From: an uncultured Erythrobacter sp.
GTDB taxonomy: Bacteria > Pseudomonadota > Alphaproteobacteria > Sphingomonadales > Sphingomonadaceae
Length of the DNA stretch: 64,000 nt
Direction: 5' to 3'
NCBI GenBank assembly: GCA_947499095.1
Contig: CANMMR010000005.1
Span: 65,001-129,000, forward strand
In this document: positions 27,405 through 35,947 of the stretch, piece after piece
Layout: each line of letters opens with the position of its first letter
Position numbering within the stretch: the stretch's first letter is position 1
The notes under the pieces: generated by a model
Seen by the model: the letters and a program-made list of their open reading frames with translations, nothing else
What the model was told of the DNA's origin: nothing
Database searches by the model: none
Translations under genes and position numbers: made by a program

Positions 27405-28069
27405 TTACGAGACCCTCGCTTGGTTTCCTTCATGAACCAGTCGGCCTGGCCCTTGGCAGAGAATACGGTGTCGAGCGACGCGTCCGGCTGCGCCAGCAGC
27501 GCTTCCCCAGGGGCCCAGTTCGCAGGGGCGAGGACGGGCCCATCATCGACTGCTTGGAGAGCATCGAGTGTCCTCAACATTTCGGGCGTCGAACGGCCAA
27601 CATTCGCTGGATAACAGGTCATCGCACGGATGACCCCATGCGGATCAATGAAGAATGTCGTCCGCACCGTTGCGCTGTCATTATCGTTCGGCGCCACCAT
27701 GCCGTAGGCGCGCCCGATTACGAGCGTTGGATCCTCCACGATCGGAAAGCGCACTTCGATGTCGTAGCGATCGCGGATCAACCGCAGCCAGGCGAAATGC
27801 GAAAACAGGCTGTCGACGGAAAGCGCCATTAGCGTACAGTCGCGCTGTTCGAACTCGCTGGCCGATTGGGCCAGTGCGACGAACTCGGTCGTGCACACAG
27901 GCGTGAAATCCGCAGGGTGTGAGAACAGGATCAGCCACCGCCCCCGGTAATCCGAAAGGCGCACATCTCCCGTCGTGCTGCGTGCGGAAAAGTCCGGTGC
28001 GACGTCGCCGATACGCAGTCCGGCGCATGGCGCCTGTCGTTCGGCCTCGGCTTTGATCATCTCGGTCAT
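27401..28069 (-). CDS. Peroxiredoxin, Prx6-like
   Basis: A 222-aa thiol peroxidase. The peroxidatic motif HPADFTPVCTTEF places CP at residue 59, and AMTCYPANVGRSTPEMLRTL is the long Prx6-type C-terminal region. Additional cysteines at residue 15 and in QRDCTLM and MTCYP are present, but no standard resolving position is evident, so it may be a 1-Cys enzyme. In this context it could reduce peroxides or persulfidated products formed during sulfide oxidation; that role is inference. ATG 28069 is chosen over an upstream in-frame codon at 28108 that would run into the operator. It is the first gene of the operon with arsR. Confidence 0.88.
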   Translation of the reverse strand: MTEMIKAEAERQAPCAGLRIGDVAPDFSARSTTGDVRLSDYRGRWLILFSHPADFTPVCTTEFVALAQSASEFEQRDCTLMALSVDSLFSHFAWLRLIRDRYDIEVRFPIVEDPTLVIGRAYGMVAPNDNDSATVRTTFFIDPHGVIRAMTCYPANVGRSTPEMLRTLDALQAVDDGPVLAPANWAPGEALLAQPDASLDTVFSAKGQADWFMKETKRGSRK

Positions 28070-28085
28070 CGGGCTTTCATAACAC

Positions 28086-28121
28086 TTGACAGCCGAATAG
28101 CAACACATATAAACGGTTTAT
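28086..28121 (+). promoter_or_regulatory. Sulfur-module promoter with palindromic operator on the -10 box
   Basis: TTGACA at 28086-28091 is a perfect -35 box. After a 16-base spacer, TATAAA at 28108-28113 forms the -10. The -10 is embedded in a perfect palindrome, ATAAAC-G-GTTTAT (28109-28121), in an AT-rich patch that stands out from the flanks. The initiation site would be near 28120, with GGAG at 28132-28135 and the ATG at 28144. A repressor bound here would occlude RNA polymerase and also cover the divergent peroxiredoxin-arsR promoter region. Assigning the ArsR protein as the ligand is inference from position. Confidence 0.7.
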
Positions 28122-28143
28122 GTAAATGTATGGAGATCAAGCT

Positions 28144-29073
28144 ATGGCTAACGATCAAAACGTCAACAGCGCCGCCGCCCAAATCGAGCGCGCCCAGGCC
28201 GATAAGTGCCTCCGCCCCTCTATTGCGGGATTTTTCGACGAGGCAACGAACACGGTCTCGTATGTTGTGCACGATCCCAAGACGGATGAAGCGGCGATTA
28301 TCGACTCGGTCCTGGACTTCGAAGCAGCGTCCGGGCGGACCTCGAACGGTTCGGCCGACCGCATTATCGAGTATGTCACTTCTAATAATCTGAAAGTGAC
28401 GTGGTTGATAGAGACGCACGCCCACGCGGATCACATCTCAGCAGCGCCCTATCTGCAGGAGCGGCTCGGCGGTAAGCTGGCTATCGGACGCGACATCATC
28501 CGCGTGCAGGAGGTATTCGGCAAGCTCTTCAACGCGGGCACCGATTTCGAACGTGACGGATCGCAGTTCGACAAGCTGTTCGAGGATGGCGAAACCTTCA
28601 AGGTCGGGGAACTGGAAGGCATCGCCCTCCACGTTCCCGGTCACACACCGGCCGATATGGCCTTCATAATCGGCGATGCCGCATTCGTGGGCGACACGAT
28701 TTTCATGCCCGATTTCGGAACCGCCCGGGCTGACTTCCCCGGCGGCGACGCGCACCAGCTCTATCGGTCCATTCGCCGACTCCTCTCGCTTCCGGACGAA
28801 ACCCGCTTGTTCCTGTGCCACGATTACAAGGCGCCGGGCCGCGACGAATACGCCTGGGAGACCACCGTCAAACAACAGCGCGAGGAGAACGTGCATGTGA
28901 AGGACGGGGTGAGCGAGGAAGATTTCGTGGAGATGCGGACAACCCGAGACAAGACGCTCGCGATGCCAAACCTGATCATGCCCTCGGTGCAGGTCAACAT
29001 CCGTGGCGGTCGTTTGCCTGACCCCGAAGACAACGGCGTCAGTTACATCAAGATTCCTGTGAACGCCGTATGA
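28144..29073 (+). CDS. Persulfide dioxygenase-type metallo-beta-lactamase protein (Blh/ETHE1-like)
   Basis: A 309-aa enzyme expected to oxidise glutathione persulfide to sulfite with a mononuclear iron. The metal motif is THAHADHISAAPYL (HxHxDH) near residue 92, followed by HVPGHTPADMAF, FVGDTIFMPDFG and FLCHDYKAPGRDEYAW, which supply the remaining ligands. Start at 28144 follows GGAG with 8-base spacing, better than the ATG at 28126. It is the first gene of a run of overlapping sulfur genes: its stop overlaps the next start (29070-29073). The dioxygenase-versus-hydrolase call relies on the sequence pattern and neighbours. Confidence 0.93.
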   Translation: MANDQNVNSAAAQIERAQADKCLRPSIAGFFDEATNTVSYVVHDPKTDEAAIIDSVLDFEAASGRTSNGSADRIIEYVTSNNLKVTWLIETHAHADHISAAPYLQERLGGKLAIGRDIIRVQEVFGKLFNAGTDFERDGSQFDKLFEDGETFKVGELEGIALHVPGHTPADMAFIIGDAAFVGDTIFMPDFGTARADFPGGDAHQLYRSIRRLLSLPDETRLFLCHDYKAPGRDEYAWETTVKQQREENVHVKDGVSEEDFVEMRTTRDKTLAMPNLIMPSVQVNIRGGRLPDPEDNGVSYIKIPVNAV

Positions 29074-29516
29074 CACTCCCCGGTTTCCCTGAAGCTGCGC
29101 CGCTCGCCGGCCTAGCAGGCGGCGTTCTGATCGGCCTCGCAGCGGCAGTCATGCTGCTGGGTCTTGGCCGGATCGCCGGGGTTTCCGGCCTTGCCGCAAA
29201 GGCCGTCGGACTAGGCGGCAGCGGTATTGCCAGAAGCGGTGCTTGGATGTTCGTGATCGGGCTGCCGCTCGGCGCACTCATCGTTATGCTGGCGTCGGGC
29301 GGGCTCGAAGCAAGCTTCGCAAGTCCCCTCACGCTCGCGATAGCTGGTCTGGTTGTCGGCATTGGCACGCGCCTCGGCAGCGGGTGCACCAGCGGGCACG
29401 GGGTTTGCGGCGTAAGCCGTCTGTCTGGCCGCTCGATCGTCGCCACACTGACATTCATGGCCACCGGAATTGCGACAGTCGCAATAATGAACGCTCTCGG
29501 GCTGGAGGTGTTGTGA
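29070..29516 (+). CDS. YeeE/YedE family membrane protein, first half
   Basis: A 148-aa polytopic protein of the YeeE/YedE family (known members take up thiosulfate or related sulfur species). Hydrophobic helices alternate, and the signature GTRLGSGCTSGHGVCGVSRL (Cys in SGCTSGHGVCG) sits at about residues 94-113. Canonical TsuA-type proteins are about twice this length; here the two halves are separate genes (PmpA/PmpB style). It overlaps the persulfide dioxygenase as ATGA and the next gene by one base (TGATG). Confidence 0.92.
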   Translation: MTLPGFPEAAPLAGLAGGVLIGLAAAVMLLGLGRIAGVSGLAAKAVGLGGSGIARSGAWMFVIGLPLGALIVMLASGGLEASFASPLTLAIAGLVVGIGTRLGSGCTSGHGVCGVSRLSGRSIVATLTFMATGIATVAIMNALGLEVL

Positions 29517-29935
29517 TGCGGACCGCTCTCACCTCGCTCGTCTCCGGCGTCCTATTCGGCGCTGGCCTTGCCCTCGGGGGCATGACCGACCCAACCCGCG
29601 TGCGCGGGTTCCTCGACATCTTCGGTGATTGGGATCCAACGCTCGCATTCGTGATGGGTGGAGCCGTAATCGTCATGGCCATCGCCTGGCGAATCGTGCC
29701 GCGCTTGGCCGAACCAATCTTCGCGGGCGAATTTCACCTGCCGACCAAATCCGATCTCACTCCTCGCCTTATCGGCGGAGCAGCCCTGTTCGGGATCGGC
29801 TGGGGTATCGCGGGGCTTTGTCCGGGACCCGGAATCGCTGCTCTCGTGATCGAACCTGCCGCGGCCGCGATATTCGTCGTCGCCATGCTCGCTGGCATGG
29901 CTGTTGTTCGGCTTTTCGACGGGGCATCATCATGA
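29516..29935 (+). CDS. YeeE/YedE family membrane protein, second half (DUF6691)
   Basis: A 139-aa partner of the preceding protein. Helices include SLVSGVLFGAGLALGGMTDP near the start, which is the second family signature, and GIGWGIAGLCPGPGIAALV with a cysteine in GLCPGPG. Together with the first half it should form a channel or carrier for thiosulfate, sulfite or persulfide-type species in the inner membrane. Its ATG overlaps the upstream stop (TGATG) and its stop overlaps the sulfurtransferase start (ATGA), so stoichiometric synthesis is likely. Confidence 0.92.
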   Translation: MRTALTSLVSGVLFGAGLALGGMTDPTRVRGFLDIFGDWDPTLAFVMGGAVIVMAIAWRIVPRLAEPIFAGEFHLPTKSDLTPRLIGGAALFGIGWGIAGLCPGPGIAALVIEPAAAAIFVVAMLAGMAVVRLFDGASS

Positions 29936-30345
29936 AGCTTGTCAGTGTAAGCGACACCTTCGCCGTCTCCCCTCAGCTTGAGGCGAGCGACATGCGCGGG
30001 CTTGCCGACGCAGGATTTGGCACCGTAATCTGCAACAGGCCGGATGGCGAGGAGCCAAGCCAGCCAACCGTCGCATCGATGCGACAAGCTGCCGAAGCGG
30101 CCGGGTTGGCCTTCCATCATATTCCGGTCTCTGGAGGCGAGTTTCCGCCGGTTGCGATCAAGGCCTTCGCCAAGGTCCGCGAAGAAGCGGACGGCAACGT
30201 GCTTGCCTTTTGCCGAACCGGGACGCGCTCCATCACGCTCGATGCACTCGCCAACGTCGAGCACGAATCCGCCGCCGAGCGCATCAATCGCGCCGAAGGA
30301 GCAGGCTACGATCTGTCGGGCTTGCGCGACCGGCTTGGCGAATAA
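29932..30345 (+). CDS. DUF442/TIGR01244 sulfurtransferase
   Basis: A 137-aa protein of the dual-specificity-phosphatase-like fold that is fused to Blh in some bacteria and separate here. The active-site loop is VLAFCRTGTRSITL (C-x5-R-type loop CRTGTRS near residue 87), and the start FAVSPQLEASDMRGLADAGF matches the family. In related systems it acts as a sulfur (persulfide) transferase. It overlaps the YeeE gene as ATGA and precedes SQR by 24 bases. Confidence 0.9.
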   Translation: MKLVSVSDTFAVSPQLEASDMRGLADAGFGTVICNRPDGEEPSQPTVASMRQAAEAAGLAFHHIPVSGGEFPPVAIKAFAKVREEADGNVLAFCRTGTRSITLDALANVEHESAAERINRAEGAGYDLSGLRDRLGE

Positions 30346-30369
30346 CGAAAAGATACCGGAGAGTTTGTC

Positions 30370-31602
30370 ATGGCCCGAAGCCGAAACCACGAAGTCGTCA
30401 TCATCGGAGGCGGTTCGGCAGGGATCGCCACCGCATCTTCCATGCTGAAGCGGCGTCCATCGCTCGACATCGCCATCGTCGAGCCAAGCGAGGATCATTA
30501 CTACCAGCCAGGCTGGACGATGGTCGGCGGCGGGGTCTTCGAAGCATCAGCGACGAGGCGCACTACGGCGAGCATGATGCCGAAACAGGCAACCTGGTTG
30601 AAAACGGCCGCCGCCTCGTTCCAACCCGAAAGCAATCAGGTCACTCTCGCGGATGGCACAACGATCACCTACCGGATCCTGATCGTCGCTCCGGGCATCC
30701 GGCTTGCCTGGGAAAAGATCGAAGGACTTGGAGAGACACTCGGCAAGAACGGCGTCACCTCCAATTATCGCTACGATCTGGCACCCTATACGTGGGAACT
30801 CGTCCGCAACCTGAAATCGGGGCGGGCGATCTTCAGCCAGCCACCCATGCCTATAAAATGCGCAGGTGCACCGCAGAAGGCCATGTATCTCTCGTGCGAT
30901 GCATGGTTGGAACGCGGTGTTCTCGGCAATATCGACGTCGAGTTCCGCAATGCCGGTGGCGTCCTGTTCGGTGTGAAGGAATACGTCCCGGCCCTGATGG
31001 AATATGTCGAAAAATACGGAATCGGTTTGAAGCTCGACCAGACGCTTGTCGCGGTCGATGGCCCCGGCAAGAAGGCGGCCTTCAAGAGCGAAGCTGGTGA
31101 AGAAACAGTCGACTTCGACATGCTCCATGCGGTCCCGCCGCAGGTTGCCCCGCAGTTCGTTGCCGACAGCCCTCTCGCCAATGCCGACAGCGGCTTTGTC
31201 GATGTCGACAAGTTCACGCTCCAGCACGTTCGTTATCCCAACGTTTTCGGGATCGGCGACGCTGGATCTACTCCCAATGCCAAGACGATGGCTGCCGCGC
31301 GCAAGCAGGCACCGATCGTCGCGGTCAATGCGCTCGCCCAGCTCGATGCAAAGCAGCCGGTGGCCGATTACGATGGCTACGGCTCCTGCCCGCTGACCGT
31401 CGAACGCGGAAAGATCGTGCTCGCCGAATTCGGCTATGACGGAAAGCTGCTGCCGAGTTTCCCGAAATGGGTAATCGATGGCACAAAGCCGCGCAAGCTG
31501 AGCTGGCTACTCAAGTCGGAGGCGCTGCCCTGGATTTACTGGAACGGCATGCTGAAGGGCCATGAGTGGCTCGCCAAGCCGCATATGAAACAGGCTGCCT
31601 GA
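30370..31602 (+). CDS. sqr: Sulfide:quinone oxidoreductase, type II (SQOR-like)
   Basis: The 410-aa FAD enzyme oxidises H2S and passes electrons to ubiquinone. The dinucleotide fold starts VVIIGGGSAGIATASSML. The two catalytic cysteines of the SQOR group are present: Cys164 in PIKCAGAPQKAMYLS and Cys340 in GYGSCPLTVERGK. The resemblance to the human enzyme's motifs is stronger than to type I SQR. ATG 30370 has GGAGAG upstream. No signal peptide; it should bind the inner-membrane face through the C-terminal helices. Its product persulfide would go to the upstream dioxygenase. Confidence 0.95.
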   Translation: MARSRNHEVVIIGGGSAGIATASSMLKRRPSLDIAIVEPSEDHYYQPGWTMVGGGVFEASATRRTTASMMPKQATWLKTAAASFQPESNQVTLADGTTITYRILIVAPGIRLAWEKIEGLGETLGKNGVTSNYRYDLAPYTWELVRNLKSGRAIFSQPPMPIKCAGAPQKAMYLSCDAWLERGVLGNIDVEFRNAGGVLFGVKEYVPALMEYVEKYGIGLKLDQTLVAVDGPGKKAAFKSEAGEETVDFDMLHAVPPQVAPQFVADSPLANADSGFVDVDKFTLQHVRYPNVFGIGDAGSTPNAKTMAAARKQAPIVAVNALAQLDAKQPVADYDGYGSCPLTVERGKIVLAEFGYDGKLLPSFPKWVIDGTKPRKLSWLLKSEALPWIYWNGMLKGHEWLAKPHMKQAA

Positions 31603-31604
31603 TC

Positions 31605-33425
31605 ATGAGCGACAGCAACCCAGGGTCAGCTGGGCAGCCGTCCGGCTCGCCGCGAAGGCACAAGCCCGGGCTGCTGGCGCAATATCTCCCGATCCTCGAG
31701 TGGGGCCGGACCTATAACGGCTCGGTCCTGACGAACGATCTCGTCGCGGCGATCATCGTGACGATCATGCTGATCCCGCAGAGCCTCGCCTATGCGCTGC
31801 TTGCCGGCCTGCCACCTGTCGTGGGCCTTTACGCATCGATCCTGCCGTTGGTCGCCTACGCAATCTTCGGCACCAGCCGCACGCTTGCCGTGGGGCCGGT
31901 GGCGGTCGTGTCCTTGATGACGGCGAGCGCTGCCGGAGCCGTCGCGGCGCAGGGGACTGAACTTTATCTCGAGGCGGCAATCACCCTCGCCGCCTTGTCC
32001 GGTGTGATGCTGGCCGTGCTCGGGTTCCTGCGAATGGGCTTTCTCGCCAACCTCCTCTCGCACCCCGTGATCAGCGGGTTCATCACCGCCAGCGGCATCC
32101 TGATCGCGACGAGCCAGCTGAAACATATCCTCGGTGTCTCGGCAGGCGGCGATAACTGGCCCGAAATGCTTGGCGGGCTCGCCGCCGCAATCGGCACGAT
32201 CAATCCGTGGACACTCGCCATCGGCGTTCCGGCGACGTTGTTCCTTTTCTGGGTTCGCAAGGGCCTGAAACCCGCCCTGGTGAAGCTGGGCCTTGCTCCG
32301 CGCGCCGCCGACATCGCGGCCAAGGCAGGGCCGGTGATCGCGGTGGTCGCAACGATCCTCGCCGCCATCGGCCTCAATCTCGACGATCGCGATGTGAACC
32401 TTGTCGGAGCGATCCCGCAGGGCCTTCCGCCTTTCGCCCTGCCGTCGACCGATCTGGGTCTGATCGGGCAGCTGTGGGTTCCCGCTCTGCTCATTTCGAT
32501 CATCGGCTTTGTTGAAAGCGTATCGGTCGCGCAGACGCTTGCTGCGAAGCGCCGTCAACGGATTGCGCCGAACCAGGAACTGATCGGTCTTGGCGCATCG
32601 AACATCGCCAGCGCCTTTTCTGGGGGCTACCCCGTCACCGGCGGATTTGCCCGCTCGGTCGTCAACTTCGATGCCGGAGCGGAGACGCCCGCAGCCGGAG
32701 CCTACACCGCCGTCGGTATCGCTCTCGCGGGACTGTTCCTAACGCCGCTTCTTTACAGCCTGCCTATCGCGACGCTGGCTGCCACGATCATCGTCGCGGT
32801 CCTGAGCCTCGTCGATCTAAAAACGCCTGGGCAGCTGTGGAACTATTCCAAGGCGGACTTTGCGGCGCACATGGCGACGATCGCCATCACGCTGCTTGCG
32901 GGCGTCGAACTGGGTGTGATCGCCGGGGTAGCGGTCGGCCTACTGCTCTACCTGTGGCGCGCCAGCCGACCGCATGCCGCCATCGTCGGCCGTGTCCCCG
33001 AAACCGAGCACTTTCGCAATGTCGACCGGCATCAGGTTTTTACCGTGCCCCACGTTCTGTCGATCCGGATTGATGAAAGCCTGACTTACCTCAACGCGCG
33101 GTGGCTCGAGGAATATGTCCTGGAGGAGATCGCCGACCGGCCAGACGTGCGTCACGTCATCTTGATGTGTAGCGCGGTCAACGAAATCGATGCCTCCGGC
33201 CTCGAAAGCCTCGAAGCGATCAATCACCGCATGATTGACGCAGACATCGGCCTTCACTTTTCCGAAGTGAAAGGTCCGGTCATGGACCGCCTGAAGCGAA
33301 CCCATTTCGTGGAAGAACTGAACGGGCAGGTCTTCCTGTCGCAGAACCGCGCGTTCCGGGAATTGGCGACAAACGGCGGACCACCAGCTGAACCGATTCC
33401 CGATGCTGCGAGGGGCATGATCTGA
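31605..33425 (+). CDS. SulP/SLC26 anion transporter with STAS domain
   Basis: A 606-aa inner-membrane transporter. The signature LVAAIIVTIMLIPQSLAYAL occurs near residue 50, about a dozen helices follow, and a C-terminal STAS domain lies at about residues 480-580 (HVILMCSAVNEIDASGLESL). It starts 3 bases after SQR and is in the same transcript, so sulfate or sulfite export (the end products of sulfide oxidation) is a reasonable guess. The substrate is not proven. This is distinct from the shorter SulP at 8413. Confidence 0.93.
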   Translation: MSDSNPGSAGQPSGSPRRHKPGLLAQYLPILEWGRTYNGSVLTNDLVAAIIVTIMLIPQSLAYALLAGLPPVVGLYASILPLVAYAIFGTSRTLAVGPVAVVSLMTASAAGAVAAQGTELYLEAAITLAALSGVMLAVLGFLRMGFLANLLSHPVISGFITASGILIATSQLKHILGVSAGGDNWPEMLGGLAAAIGTINPWTLAIGVPATLFLFWVRKGLKPALVKLGLAPRAADIAAKAGPVIAVVATILAAIGLNLDDRDVNLVGAIPQGLPPFALPSTDLGLIGQLWVPALLISIIGFVESVSVAQTLAAKRRQRIAPNQELIGLGASNIASAFSGGYPVTGGFARSVVNFDAGAETPAAGAYTAVGIALAGLFLTPLLYSLPIATLAATIIVAVLSLVDLKTPGQLWNYSKADFAAHMATIAITLLAGVELGVIAGVAVGLLLYLWRASRPHAAIVGRVPETEHFRNVDRHQVFTVPHVLSIRIDESLTYLNARWLEEYVLEEIADRPDVRHVILMCSAVNEIDASGLESLEAINHRMIDADIGLHFSEVKGPVMDRLKRTHFVEELNGQVFLSQNRAFRELATNGGPPAEPIPDAARGMI

Positions 33426-33495
33426 TGCACGATATGCACGCCTTCGAGCGAAATTTGAAATCGCTGCCCAATCCCGAAAGGTCTATTTGGCAACC

Positions 33496-34950
33496 ATGTT
33501 CGAACAGCTAGACGCCCTCCTGCTGGCCCGCATCCAGTTCGCCTTCACGGTGAGCTTCCATTTCATCTTTCCGGCCTTTTCCATCGGCCTCGCAAGTTAC
33601 CTCGCCGTGCTCGAAGGGCTGTGGTTGAAGACGGGCAAGCAGCTGTATCTGGACCTCTTCAAATACTGGCTGAAGATCTTCGCCATTGCCTTCGCGATGG
33701 GCGTCGTTTCAGGCATCGTGATGTCCTACCAGTTCGGCACGAATTGGTCGGTCTTCTCCGATATTGCGGGGCCAGTCATCGGCCCACTGATGGCCTACGA
33801 GGTGCTGACCGCGTTCTTCCTCGAGGCTGGGTTCCTCGGCGTCATGCTCTTCGGCATGAACAAGGTCGGCAAGAAGTTGCACTTCGCAGCGACGCTCATG
33901 GTGGCAACCGGTACCTTCATCAGCGCCTTCTGGATCCTCTCGGTCAACAGCTGGATGCAAACCCCCGTCGGTTATGAAATCGGGGCGAACGGACAATACC
34001 TGCCTGGCGAAAGCTGGTGGGACATCGTCTTCAACCCGAGCTTCCCCTATCGTTTGGTTCACACGGTCATCGCCGCCTACCTCACGACGGCCTTCGTGGT
34101 CGGCGGGGTTGGCGCATGGCATCTGCTGAAGGACAAAGCCAACCTCCACGCTCGCAAGATGTTCTCGATGGCGATGTGGATGGCGGCCATCGTTGCGCCG
34201 ATCCAGATCTTCGCGGGCGACATGCACGGGCTGAACACGCTCGAACATCAGCCGCAGAAGGTCATGGCGATGGAAGGCCACTTCGAGAGCCATCCGGATG
34301 GTGCGCCGCTGATCCTGTTCGGCATTCCGAACAGCGAGGAGAAGCGTGTCGACTACGCGATCGAGATTCCCAAGGCATCGTCGCTGATTCTGAAGCATGA
34401 TCTCGACGCGCCGCTCGCGGGTCTGGACACGATCCCGGACGACGAGGAACCGCCGGTCGGCATCGTCTTCTGGTCATTCCGAATAATGGTCGGGATCGGC
34501 TTCGCAATGCTTGGTATCGGAGCATGGAGCCTGTTTGCCCGCTTCCGCAAGAAGCTTTACGAATGGCCCATGCTCCATCGCGCAGCCTTGGTCATGGCTC
34601 CCAGCGGTTTCGTTGCGGTCATCGCTGGCTGGATCACGACGGAGGTCGGCCGGCAACCGTATGTGATCTACAATCTCCTGCGCACCGCAGACGCTGCGAG
34701 CCCGCTGGATGCTCCCGCGATCGCCGCCTCGTTGCTTGCTTTCGTGGTGGTCTACTTTGCAGTCTTCGGCGCGGGCGTCTGGTATATCCTGCACCTGATG
34801 CACAAACCGCCGCACGCAGGCGAATACGGCGTCAAGCGCGGGGACACTGGACCGATCCGGACCGCGGGCATCACGCCCGGCCCGTCCCAGAACCCGGGCG
34901 ATCCCGATACACTGCCAAGTAATCACGAGGAGGCGACCGATGGACGTTAA
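33496..34950 (+). CDS. cydA: Cytochrome bd-type quinol oxidase subunit I (cyanide-insensitive type)
   Basis: The catalytic heme subunit, 484 aa, which oxidises quinol and reduces O2. ARIQFAFTVSFHFIFPAFS carries the axial His, TALFIL-type helices follow, and the periplasmic Q-loop is short, the feature that groups it with CIO rather than E. coli CydA. GWITTEVGRQPYVIYNLLRT is the conserved block at about residues 375-395. I chose ATG 33496; a TTG at 33487 has better Shine-Dalgarno spacing (GAAAGG at 33476-33481) and would add three residues. It lies in the same run as SQR. Its stop overlaps cydB by 11 bases. Confidence 0.95.
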   Translation: MFEQLDALLLARIQFAFTVSFHFIFPAFSIGLASYLAVLEGLWLKTGKQLYLDLFKYWLKIFAIAFAMGVVSGIVMSYQFGTNWSVFSDIAGPVIGPLMAYEVLTAFFLEAGFLGVMLFGMNKVGKKLHFAATLMVATGTFISAFWILSVNSWMQTPVGYEIGANGQYLPGESWWDIVFNPSFPYRLVHTVIAAYLTTAFVVGGVGAWHLLKDKANLHARKMFSMAMWMAAIVAPIQIFAGDMHGLNTLEHQPQKVMAMEGHFESHPDGAPLILFGIPNSEEKRVDYAIEIPKASSLILKHDLDAPLAGLDTIPDDEEPPVGIVFWSFRIMVGIGFAMLGIGAWSLFARFRKKLYEWPMLHRAALVMAPSGFVAVIAGWITTEVGRQPYVIYNLLRTADAASPLDAPAIAASLLAFVVVYFAVFGAGVWYILHLMHKPPHAGEYGVKRGDTGPIRTAGITPGPSQNPGDPDTLPSNHEEATDGR

Positions 34951-35947
34951 CGTGGACCTCACCGTCATCTGGGCGTTCATCATCGCCTTCGCCGTTTTCG
35001 CCTATGTGGTGATGGACGGGTTCGACCTCGGCATCGGTATCCTCTTCCCGACGTTCGATGTCGGGTCGGAGCGCGACCGGGCAATGAACTCGATCGCGCC
35101 CGTTTGGGATGGCAACGAGACATGGCTCGTTCTGGGCGGCGGTGGATTGTTCGCAGCTTTCCCGCTGGCCTATGCGGTCATCCTGCCCGCTACCTATCCG
35201 CTCATCATCGCCATGCTGTTGGGGCTGGTGTTCCGGGGTGTCGCCTTCGAATACCGCTGGCGCGATCCGGGACATCGCCGATACTGGGACGCGGCCTTTA
35301 CCGGCGGCTCGCTGGTCGCAGCGATGGCGCAGGGAATGACGCTGGGTGCGCTTCTCCAAGGCATCGAAGTAGTGGATCGATCCTATGCGGGCAGCTGGTT
35401 CGACTGGCTCACGCCTTACACACTCTTGACCGGCCTCGGCACGGTCGCCGGCTACGCGCTGCTCGGCGCGACCTGGCTGGTGTGGAAGCTGGATGGGGTA
35501 AGTCAGCATCATGCCCGAAAACTGGGCAAGCGCGCGGCATGGGCCACGCTGGTGCTGATGGGCGGCGTCAGCCTCTACAACGTGTTCCTGAATGCAGAAT
35601 ATGCCGAACGCTGGCTGACCGCGCCGGAGATCTACTTTGCCGCGCCGGTCCCGATACTTACCGCGGTTGTTGCCGTCATGCTGCTGAGAGCTCTCTCGGT
35701 GGACCGACACAGCAAGCCGTTCTGGCTGAGCCTCGCACTGTTCTTCTTCGGCATGGCGGGTCTGGGCGTCACCATGTGGCCCTATGTCGTGCCGCCGGGC
35801 CTCACGATCTGGGACGCCGCCGCCCCCGAACGCAGCCAGATCTTCATGCTGGTCGGCGTCGCAATCACCATGCCGCTCATCATCGGCTACACCGCCTGGG
35901 CCTATTGGGTCTTTCGCGGCAAGGTGGCGGACGAAGGCTATCATTGA
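34940..35947 (+). CDS. cydB: Cytochrome bd-type quinol oxidase subunit II
   Basis: The 335-aa partner subunit with about eight or nine membrane helices. The family start is VWAFIIAFAVFAYVVMDGFD (residues about 11-30), followed by NETWLVLGGGGLFAAFPLAY. The ATG at 34940 overlaps the cydA reading frame by 11 bases. The last base of its TGA stop is the first base of the next start (TGATG at 35945-35949). It belongs to the CioB branch. Such oxidases resist cyanide and sulfide, which fits the position beside SQR. Confidence 0.95.
   Translation: MDVNVDLTVIWAFIIAFAVFAYVVMDGFDLGIGILFPTFDVGSERDRAMNSIAPVWDGNETWLVLGGGGLFAAFPLAYAVILPATYPLIIAMLLGLVFRGVAFEYRWRDPGHRRYWDAAFTGGSLVAAMAQGMTLGALLQGIEVVDRSYAGSWFDWLTPYTLLTGLGTVAGYALLGATWLVWKLDGVSQHHARKLGKRAAWATLVLMGGVSLYNVFLNAEYAERWLTAPEIYFAAPVPILTAVVAVMLLRALSVDRHSKPFWLSLALFFFGMAGLGVTMWPYVVPPGLTIWDAAAPERSQIFMLVGVAITMPLIIGYTAWAYWVFRGKVADEGYH

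Noticed and set aside
8413-33425. Two SulP genes as a duplicated segment.
   Set aside because: They differ in length (501 and 606 aa) and in sequence throughout, so they are distant paralogues, not a recent duplication.
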